Assembly: GCA_963576475.1 (NCBI GenBank)
Contig: OY754967.1
Location: forward strand, 24,378,651 to 24,442,650
Length of the DNA: 64,000 nt
Direction: 5' to 3'
From: Molanna angustata
Taxonomy: Eukaryota > Arthropoda > Insecta > Trichoptera > Molannidae
In this document: one piece after another, positions 36,501 to 48,500 of the stretch
How the letters are laid out: the number at the start of each line of letters is the position of its first letter
How positions within the stretch are numbered: the stretch's first letter is position 1
Notes under the pieces: model-generated
What the model was told of the DNA's origin: nothing
Database searches by the model: none
The model's input: only the letters and a program-made list of their open reading frames with translations
Position numbers and translations under genes: made by a program

Positions 36501-39500
36501 CAAGAATATATACAGAACATAATTAAAAAAATAAGGTATATTTTTATTTATTAATATCCAAACTAACTAGGTTATTTTTTTCAAAATGATTCGTTTTGTA
36601 GTAATGTCGCAAATTCAAATTGAAAAAATAAGTACGTTGGCAGCAGTCCCCCATTAAATTTTATCATTTAAAAAAATGAAGCACTGTTTTTTTCTTCTAA
36701 AATTATTTTATTCCTATCCAGGACAAACGTTTCGTCTGGTGAAGGCCTTTTCAACTGGTGAAGTACATGGTATGTTTTTTTATATACTATTACATCGAAT
36801 AAAAAACAAAGTAAAAGGTATGGGTGAATGTTACCGTTAAAATATATGATATCTAGTACCTACTTATCTCGAATAAATAATTGTCAAAGAAAAAAAACAA
36901 TCTTTATTTTTTATAATAGAATTCTACATAATCAATGCTGTCTGTGTGAAAAAATAAAATAACAGCTTTTTTTATTTTAATTTCATCAAAGCATTGTGTA
37001 AATTTAAAAATAAGAATAACAAGCGAAAATCAAATGCAATTCCACATAAAAACAAGAAAATCTATTTCGATCCTAAGTATATGAAATATTAAAAAAAAAT
37101 AGTCTGATTAGTTACCATTTAATAATAATAATAATAATAATGAAACATCTGCAAACACATATATTTGGAACTAGCCCACAAACATAAACTTATCGAAACA
37201 CACCCCAAGTGGTATCAATACACACCCCCAGCTGTAACAGAAAATGATAACTACAAACTATACTGGAATAGAGACATAATCACAGACAGAACAAACCTAC
37301 ATAACCGACCAGACATTACATTAATCGACAAAATACATAAACACACATATCTAATAGAAATATCGATGCCAAATACAGCAAATCTACAAAAGAAACATTT
37401 AGAAAAAATAGATAAATACATACCTCTAGCAGAACAGATAAAATCACAGTGGAAACAAGAAAAAGTAACAATAGTCCCAATAATATTATCGTCTACAGGC
37501 ATCATACCAAAAACTCTCCAAAAAAATATAGACATACTAAAGTTACCCCCATACGTAATCACCAACATACAAAAAACTACAATTATCAACACATGCACAA
37601 TAGTCAGAAAATTTCTACAGGTACCACTTTAAACAACTACACACAACCACACAGACACACAAACACATAGCCTCACAACTTGAGTGCGCTCCGTTGTAAA
37701 GGAGATTACCGGACCATGGCCGAGATCAATCTATAATAATAATAATAATGAACACTTCCTTGCACCCTGCGCAAGTAGCGATTTTATTGCCGTATGGCAA
37801 TTTCTTCCAACTAACCAGTGTTTCCAGCCCACAGAAGCAATATTTGCGTGAGAAATATATTTAAATAAATTTAAACCATTTTTTGATATTCCCCTAAAAA
37901 CTATTAAAAGATTTGCCAATAAATAACATATTTATTTGCTTTTATTTACCATAGATACAAACCTTTAATGGCTAAAACTTCGTTTTTGGAAAATGGCAAT
38001 ACTCATTGATGTGTTAGTTTTAAAATTTCTTTCCACATTTTTATTGGTACAGAAAATTGTTGGGACAGTAAAATAGCTACAATTATAAGAGCTAAATACT
38101 GCCATGTTCTAATAACACGATTCAAGATAAAATTGTATTTTCAAAATGACTCGTAGATAACAAAATGATTAATAATTGCTCAACTGTTTCATAGACAAGA
38201 TAAACCTAATTGTGTAATGATAGATCTTTCGATTTCATATATAGGATCAATGTTGATTGTAGTCATCCTCATTATCAAATGGTATTGAATTCCATAGATG
38301 AATGAAATTGAATAGAACAATTAAAAATAAATAACCATGCACGTGATGTGTGTTAGTAATAAAATGATAAGGTTTTTTTTTTTAATGTTTGAAACTGTCA
38401 CTTCATGATGGAACTTCATAATCACATAGACTTATGATCTTCTTTCTGGCCTCTTCCCAACTTATCGTCGATGAAGACTGCTGGGGGCAGCTCTCCTCGT
38501 CCTCAGGCTGTACACTCTTTGGTTCTGGGCCGCCTCCGATGTTAATTCTTGTTTCATTAATTGTGAACTCCTTTGTGCCATCCATGTATTTTTTTGTCTT
38601 CCCCTATTCGTTGATCAGGGAATGTCTACGGCCATAGCCTGGTTCACAATGTGATCCTCGGGTCTTCTTAATATGTGACCATACCATCTCAATTGTCGTT
38701 CTTCTAATCTTTATATATATATATATATAATTCTTTCGTACGTGTGTATGTCACTGAACTCCTCCTAAACGGCTGAACCGATTTTGATGAAAATTTTTGT
38801 GTGTGTTTATGTGAGTCCCTGAAGGGATTAGATTCACAAAAAGGAATTTTATGCATTGATGTATATCAACCGTTATAAATATTTTCGGAATATGCATTTT
38901 GAATAGTGGCAACATTGCTTACCGATATGTCATAATATTACGCAATGTTGGTTATGCCATTAAAATTTGATGTTTTTCTCAACGCTGTCTGCGGTATTTG
39001 TTTTCATATTTTTAGTATTATATGAAATTATTAAGTTATTTGTACCAATATTTTTTATTATTATTGTATAAAGCTATTTAGTTTTTTTACAAGTACATTC
39101 TGTTTAAGTGGTTTTAAGACTATAGGTATATCAAAGTCATCTCAATGTAATATGTCTTGCTTCCTTTTAATCCACAAAATCCACATCCATTTTAATGTTT
39201 GTTAAACCAGCCAATAACAGACAAGCAAACGTTCGTGCAGAACAACGTCTGTCGGGTCCGCTACTTTATTATAAATCACATAGAATTATGATGAATAATA
39301 ATAATATGTAATTTTAAAATTTCATACTTCGTTATTAACAATTAATCCTATGATAGGAATAACGAAGCACACAAATTATTTCAATCGTTTAAGTGAAAAA
39401 AAAACTTTTTTTTTACATTATGTTTTTTACATATGTTATATTATGTTTCTTAATATTATGTATTATTTTTACATATATTATGTAGGAAATGGTAGGTAAC

Positions 39501-42500
39501 TATCTATGGTGGAGAAACCTGAAAATATTTTTTTGAATTACTATTGTTTAATTCATCATATAAAAAATAATTCTTACAGCCATATATGTCCAGAATGTGA
39601 GAACTGGATCCAGCTCCACCTCTTCCTTAGTGTTTGAGCAGATTCCATTTCGAGGTGTAGAAGCCAAGCACCTTGCTGAACAGTTTGAGGCTATCATAGT
39701 CATAACTGGATTCGATGAATTCAGCTCTGTTACTTTATGTTTAAAAATCAGCTCGACGGATACTTCTAACTACGAAAAAATCAAAATATATAAAATCTGT
39801 TTCCCACTTAACCATAAAAATATTAGGTGTAGTCAAATAAAAATATTATCACTATGTATAGGTATTTTATAATTTTTTTTATTAAATCATAAGTTATAGC
39901 TCAAAAATTCGTTTAAAAATTATAGTTACATAAAGATCCTACACCCTCAGTTGAAATATTCAAAAATAAATTATATTCCAAACATACCACAGATTTATGC
40001 TAAAAACACTTGCATCTGCATATATAAATACCTCAACAGTTTCCAATCGATTCAAACAACACGACAGACTAGACAATAAGCCAACATACAGATACCTAGA
40101 ACTAAGTCAATATTTGAAAAAAAAAATTTCAATTCCTGGTAGTCAAGGTTATCATTTTTTTCCCATTCGAGTTGAAAAAAGGTAAAAACATATGCATTCG
40201 AAAACTAAATCAAAAAGACAGACAAAACTTTAATCAATAAAATACTATACTACCTAAAATGGCGGACACACACGCGTACTAAAATCATTTACATATATAT
40301 TATTATTGTATTATAAAATGCTTCAAAAATTGTTTTTAACCTAGTGAAGCAGCTTACGTTTCGCATCTAGTTTTAAGTAAGTATTTATCTGTATTATTGT
40401 CAATTTGCATTCTATGGTATCTAGATATATAAAAAATGTATTCAATGTGATTTGACAATAGTAATAATAATAATAATGATTAACAAACAATCCGGTTTTA
40501 TGTTTCAATGTATAAGACACTTATGCTAGCATCGATAATTTACTGATCGCCTTTAGTGTATTTTTTGACAATCTTCAGAACATAATCCATGATCCAAACT
40601 ATTTGAATTAAAATTGTCTTCCGGATGAAACATTCATTTTACATTTTTTAATCTGAGGCAGAACTTAGTCATGCAGACCTTTGAAAGCCATTAAGAATAT
40701 ATATTTTTTTAAATAAATAAAAGTTTAATATCATACTATGTTATAATATTATACTGTACTGTTGAATATCCAAAATAAATAAAATAAAATAAGTTATTTG
40801 TTAATCAAATGAAGTAATTTATTTATGGTGAATTATAAAAATAAATTTTGTAAATTTTTTACCTCTTTAAAATGATCTTTACAAGTAGCACCTGGATAGA
40901 CATGTTCTTTTAGTCCATTATTAGTCATATTAACATTTAAGAGATCTTCACCAACCTCTAATAAGCCATCAATTTTAAACATTTTGATATACTCCGTGTT
41001 GTTTTTCGCAGAAAGTGTTATAACTTCATCACTTGACGAGTTGGCGTGTGGTATTATTCTAATTTTGTAAAAGTTGTGTTGATCTAGTCCTAAGAGAGGA
41101 TTACTTAAAGTTTCGTTGAATCCAAACTCGCAAAGGTTTCTTTCTGTAGAGTTTCCCAAAGTGTTTTCACAGCTAAGGTCGTACATTCCATGTGTTGGGA
41201 AGAAGAGCAATGCTCGGGAGAGTCTTCTGATTTTCGATTTGTAACGGTCATCATTTTTTATGATTCTTTGGCTGTTCTGGTCAAGGACAGACGAGTCCAG
41301 AGGTAAGTCTTCAACGTGCATCGGGTATCGAAACACTTGGGTCGTTCCCTCCTTCGGACTTCGAACCTTGACTGCGTAACTAATGACTTCCGATAGGAGA
41401 ACGGATTCGTTCTGTAAAGGCCAATCACAAGCGACTCCACAAGACTCCTGTCTACAATATGCAAAAGAAATTGAATAAAGGAACTAATCCAAAATATAAA
41501 AGGACATCACAGGACATATGAGGAAGCAATCTATTAATATTAGGATTAATAAAAGGATATCACAGGAGATATGAGGAAGTCATCTGTAATAATAGGACGT
41601 CACTGCAGATAAGAGAACGTTACCAAAAAATAGTAGGAAATATAATAAGACATCATAGGAGATATGATGAAAGGAAACTTAAATAGTAGGAAACAATCAT
41701 TTAATGTATTCTCGTCCTACTAAAGCCAGTGACACGTCATCTTATATGTCGTTATCATCAGAAACCGTATTATCATCTTAATTTTGGTGATATCACTATG
41801 CTCTGTACCTACTTATGGTGAATTCACCAGACTATAAGCTGAATTCACGTTATTTATGAATATCATTTTTCTCAGTGTATTTTTGTTTGTTAAAATTCTT
41901 AGAAATATTATCATTTGACACATGGAATCCATGTTTGGCAATCCATGACAACTAATAATTGCTGTGTAAACATTTTCATCTATCACACCTATCGATGGAA
42001 AAAGAGCTCTCTCAAAACTAGTGAGTTAAATAAATATTACTCACAAAGTGATCAAAGTATTTGCACCGTTATTATTAGATTATTTACACTAGTGTGTAGG
42101 TTGTATGAAAATTGTGTAGGTACATAATTATACAAATGACTGTGCAACAAAACACAAATGAATGATAAAGATTCCTTGTATTAAAAAATATATTTTTATA
42201 CAGCTATAATTTTAGCGGTGAAAAACTTATTTTTGAAAATAGGGAAATAATCAAAAGATTGACTTTTGGCCATTTTTTTGTTAAAAAGTTTCTCAAGAAA
42301 TAAGGAATATAATTTTAAACCACGTTTTTGATTGTACATGATGAATATAAAAGTAAAAAAACATCAAACAATTATTGAACCATATTATAAACTATGTATT
42401 GCTAGTAAGACAAAAAATAATTAGTCAAGTTGTCACGATTTGCAAGACAATAAAAACGTGGCCCTTACAATGTGCTATTAAACCCTGAACTAGAAAACGT

Positions 42501-45500
42501 GTTCATTGGATGACCTTATTGACGTTGATAGCTTCATGGCATGAATGCATGTTTAACGCATTTTTATTTTGATCATTCTTCAATACCAAAATACATGTCA
42601 AAGACATCTTAGCTGAAGAAGTCAAGATTGCTTTGTAAATCTGATGGTCAAACGTATAATAAATAACTTTTAATAAGGATCGCACTGTGATACCTTGAAG
42701 ACATGACAACATTTCACAAAATAGGAAAAAAGTGAGAACAGAAGCAGAATTGTATACATGGAAAATCAATTATTATATTTAAGTATATAAAATATACAAG
42801 TAGATCTCTTTTATTCTTACTCACGATACCAGCAAGAAAAACAGAGAAAGAAAATTGATGAGATTGTCTTATTCGAGTGTTGTAGTAAGAGAATATTGGG
42901 TTTACCATGAACTCCTATGTGTACCTACCTAATTACCCATATTATAAAAGATAAAAGATCGTCTGTCATCAATCAATGTTTTGGATACTTGCAAGAAGTC
43001 TTTCTGATAACCTCAGGGAGCTCGTCGTAACGGGAAACGTGGAGGGTAATAAGATCCAAAGGTTGCTCACCGACAAATGGAGTAGCCTTGTCGTGTTCGC
43101 TTCAGGATCAAAACAAAATCATTCTTGACCATGACCATGAGCTTGCGATCAAATTTTGAAGTGATAATTTATTTTTGACAAATTTTTAACATCTCAATAG
43201 AGACGAAGTTGGAATATTATAGGAGAACCAGGAACTCAAGGCACCTACATCTATCATCGGCTGGTATACGTGATCACTTTATGCGCTTGCGCAACGTTCA
43301 CCAATTATGCCTTCTTATTGAGTTCCCTTGTCAATGCAATTTTGAAAGTTCTATATATTTTAAAAATGAGAAACAAATCGTTTGAAAATAAGACGTTTTT
43401 ATTATCGCCATCTATGTAGTAACGTAGAAACCTATTTGTAACGCCATCTATAGAGAAGTTGTTTTTTTAAACACTGAAAGCAACAGTCCATAGATATGAT
43501 AATTTATGTATATTCTCTTGCGTTTTTGTGTTATATAAGTGAAATGCATTTTTATCTCAATAAACGTTAATTGAGTTTAACCTTCATCCTTAGACATATG
43601 GTTTAGGAAGAAAAATAACTAAACCAGCACTTGGTAAAGAATAATGAAACATGTGACAATTTTACCTGATATCCACATCAAAAGTGTAAGGATGCAAAGG
43701 TTCGCAAGGATACTGCATGGCAGCAGCTTGGAAGCCCATATCTGATGGACATGACAATGCCAAGTCTACTCTTGGAGGGAAGGTGACAGTCACTCTGCCT
43801 ACGGGTACCAATAGAAGTAGAAGTGCCGCTCCGCCACCCAAAGCTGAAGATATTGCAAGCAGCACCTGAGGGATTACAAAAATATCAGATTCGGTGCATT
43901 TCAAAAATTGTTGAATATTATGATTGATGGTCAAGGTTTGATTATAACTGGTACTAGATTAAGTGTGAGGTCCAACATATTTCGGTTTAGTATTGTTATG
44001 AATCATTTATTTATTTGATTGTCTACTGCATAATATATTTCTATATTGTGGAATTAATACTTTTATTTCTACTTCCTTTATAATATAATATTTATTTTAT
44101 AACAAGACCAAGAAGTTTTAGAAATAATAAGATGACCCAAGAGCTTCAATGTCGAACCGACACGAAATTACTACCCGATTATTATTTTACTTGCCAATTT
44201 TTGATGTCAAGTTTAATTTTGATTTTAATATTTTTATTTTTTCATTTTCTTCACAAACATTAATTTATTATTTATTTAAAGGTAGGTACTTATACATATT
44301 TAGACTCAAGTTTATCAATTTAGTAAAAATGAATTATTAAATTGCAAGTGAAATGATATAGTAAATAAAAAATATTATCAATCAGTGAAGAGGTAGGTAT
44401 ATCAATTTTTGATTCAAAGGCACATGGAAAATAACTACTTAAAATTATTTTGAAACCTGTTTTAACGTCTGTGTGCCTAGTTTTATTGACACTTTACAAA
44501 ATTGACTAAATTAATGATAATATTTGAACTAAGTTCTAGTGTCCGACCGAAGGTCAGATTTTGGCCGAAGCCGAAGCCGATTGTTCGGCCTTAGCCGTAA
44601 ACTTCGGCCGAAGCCGAAGCCGAAGGTTTGATTTTACTAAAAAAATCGATCAAAATAATAAATAATCTGCTTCAATTAAATAATAAATAAAAAATCGATC
44701 AAAATAATAAATAATAACAGTCGGCACGCGACACTTGGCCGGCCGAATGTATACACCCGCTACACATGTCATGTTCGCGCATGTTTTTACAAATTTAAAC
44801 TGTTTTTAGCGGCTGACAAAAAGCTCGGGTTATTTTTGGCCGAAGCTGAAGCCGAAGCCGAAGGTGGTTTTTTTTAGCTGAAGGTGGCCGAAGCCGAAGC
44901 TTCGGTCGGACACTACTAGGTACATATTTGAAGTTTCGTTATAGGGCGTGTCATTTCTATAATATCAACCATTCAGGCAGTATCTCACATGCTGATGTAT
45001 TCATTGCTACTAATAACCGCTACAAAAACTCTGTAGCGTATACTTTAATATTGTTAATATTTTTTATTTCATTTTATATCATAGCTGTAACAAATTAAAT
45101 TCTTCTCCCATCCTTCTTTCTTCCCTCTCTTTCCCGTCATAGGCAAACATCCAATAATTATTAATAACTTGTTTTTATATTTATTTTTTGTTGTTATGTA
45201 CTTATGTGATCATTTAATGATCAACGTAATTAATCAGTTTTTTGTTTATTTCATAATAATATAATACTTTATTTGTCCCTTATTATAAATAAACAAGCGG
45301 ACCCGACAGACGTTGTCCTGCACGAACGTTGGCATGCCTATTATTAGCTGGTTTGACGAACATAAAAATACCACAGGCTATCACGGCCCACACCGACAGG
45401 CGAGCGGTTGTGGATTGCCTTTTAAAAGGAAGCACGACACATGCGTGTATACCTACATATCAATCTTGTCTCACCTAAAAAAGGCAACATTCAGACAGCG

Positions 45501-48500
45501 CGAGCGTTGATTAAAACATCAAGTTTTAATGGCATTGCATAATATTATGACATATCGAAAGCAATGTTTCAGTATTCAGAATACATATTCCGAAAATATT
45601 TATAACGATTGATATTGTTATTATTATTTTTTTATTTTATTAATGTATCAAATTCATTTTTGTGAATCTAAACCATTCAGGGACTCACATAAACACGCAC
45701 AAAAAGTTTTATCAAAATCGGTTTAGCCATTTTGGAGGAGTTCAGTGACATACACACGTACAGAAGAATTATATATATAAAGATAAATATAACCACTAAT
45801 TGAATGAGTTAATCAAAATTAAACAAAAAAATAAGTAATGTAAAAACTTGTTTGATAAATGCATCCACAGATTAAATTTCGATTAACACATAAGTTTAGT
45901 GTACAAATAATCGCAACAGATTTGCCAAATTACAAAATGTACCAACATTTATACATACAATCACTTATTTGATGATTCACTTTTGACATACAGAATTTAA
46001 GACCGATTTAAATGTGGGCGAACTAAACCCACGAACCACGTAGAAACACCGTCATAAAACAATTACATATATTAACGGAGAAAACATGATTTTCACAATA
46101 AAATAATATTCGCTTGTCAAAAAAAAGATGCAGCTATAGGTATATGAAATCATTGATACATGATTCGTAGGTACTGTGTTCTCCCTCTTGAGTTTATAAT
46201 ATTCTTAAAGATAATTCTAGATATGGTATTCAGTTGGGGATTATAAAAGAGTTATGCGCTATCTAAGGTTAATTCGTAAAGATATTTAACCAGAAACATT
46301 TTTAATTTTGTTTTTTGAGAGCTTTGCGATTTCTTCGGGCTACATATTTCACGTTCGTACTAGCAAACATAAGAAATACATATTTACGAATTGATAACAC
46401 AAATCGTTTATTGAAATGATTATTTTGTAGTGTTTGTCGATCATTGTCTATGGGTTTATAAAAAAGCACCTAACTTCCCAAGAACTTATCAAAACACATA
46501 CACATCACCAGCAATAGGTATCATTAAAAAGAATTCTTAAAATGTTATTATGAATGACGTAACCTTCACGCGTACAATCACAAGATCAAGCGTTTGAATC
46601 ATTAATCAAAATTATTTTTCCAATATAAAAATAGCTTTGATGATATGGTGTTTTTTTAAACATTTGTATAAAATGTAAATAAATATCTAAATATAAACAA
46701 TGATCATATGCAGCAAAAATGTATTATTAATATGTTTATATGAATTTATTTAAATCCGAGCCATTCTAAAAATATAATTTGTGTTTATATGAATAAAAAA
46801 TAAAAACCAATAAATAATATGAATAAAAAAAATACTTTATTCCGTATGTACCTACCTATTAACATCTATTTCCTTCTTTAAACCAACTTGTGCAAAAAAC
46901 TAGCGACATAATCAAGGACACGTATGAACATATTACTTTCTAAAATGTCTATGACCATCCGAAATCTATTTATTTTGAAGTGACTTTCCAATTATTTATG
47001 GAGGTCTTACAATTCATTTCAGCCAAGAAAATTATCCAAATTGTCATAAGTCTTCTTATATAAAATTATTAGGTATATTGCTTATGTATGTTATATTATT
47101 GTAAAATTCTATGTTTACCAGTCGATAAGGGTCATCGATGGAGTTCGCGAACTACTTCCACGCCGGAGGACGTTATAGGACGCTATTTGGTCCTGTTCAT
47201 CCCCGACACAGCCGCAACGTCAGACAACACAAATATCCTCCTATCCGCGAGTTCAACCACTACCCCTTAGAGTCCAACCACAATCGTGAAGGCCCGTCAC
47301 TCATGGCGAGGGTCACCCTCCCAACAGTGCCACGGTAACACTAGACTGTCACACACAGGGAGCCTTCGATATGGGTCAAGTCAACCGAAACGGTCGTCCT
47401 AATAAAAGGAAAAAAATATATGAGGAACAACAACCAGTTTAATTGAATACAAAAAAAACTCGCTAAACGTTATATTATGTTTTATCAAATATCGTGTTTT
47501 TATCTTCGTGGTACATTTTAACAATAATTAACTATATTTTAACATTGTTAACACCACGTATCGATTGAATTACAACCGGTTTCGGAACTAACCGATCCCT
47601 CCTCAGGCAGATTCTGTCTGAGGAGTTAAAATATAGTTATAGTTAATATTATGTTTTAACTAAAATTGTATAAAGAAGTTCAGTTATTTTAATTTTATAA
47701 ATTAATATTTTCTTCTAACATCTTCCAAATAACCAGTGTTCCAGCCCAGCGAAGTAATATTTGCGTGAGAAATAATTTTTAATAAACATCTCTCCCGCAC
47801 AGAAGCCAGACGACTCACCAACTGTGCCACGGCGGCGGTCGACTTTTAAAAAGCACGAAATTTATCTTTCAGGTTTTTTTTTCGAATATTTTTCCTTTCT
47901 TTTCGCTTCATATAAATAACATGTATTAGTCTATCAAAGTTCACTTCCTCCTAATTATTTTTTTGATAGCAAAAAGTAATAAACTAGATAAACTTATTTC
48001 TGAACGAATAAATTACATGTATCTGCAATATCTGTCAAGGCTAAAATAAATCTTCTCGTCGTTACTTTTATGTGAAATAAATAATAATTAGAAATTATAT
48101 GCCATTGAACCAGATGTAATATAAAGGCAATATTTAATTAGATAAAAACGTTATAAAACTAAACATTGATTGGTGTTATTGATCGATTGAAAGTAATATA
48201 ATTAGGAATAAAGAATTAAATAATTTACCTATTTTTTTTATATCAGCTGTCATCCATCACGAGGAAGACAGCTGATATAAAAAAATAGGTAAAAGAAGCA
48301 TTCGCTTTAAAAAAACAGGAAATTCGTGGTTCAAACAAAATTAATTGTAATTAGTTGAATGTTACACATGAGATCCAACTGTATGAAACGATGTCGTCAC
48401 TAAATTCATTTTTTATAAAAAAATGTTCAGCATAGTTTGAGATGCTTTAATGTGTATATATTTTTTATAGTGGCGTTCTAGCTTTCATGGATTTTGAGAT

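Noticed and set aside
37251..37598. 115-codon minus ORF opposite the Dong-like element
   Set aside because: Antisense shadow of the plus-strand endonuclease frame.
39725..39728. Outer AG as the exon 5 acceptor in the MFSD6-like gene
   Set aside because: It adds AG to the exon and shifts the frame into a stop; the inner AG keeps frame and family match.
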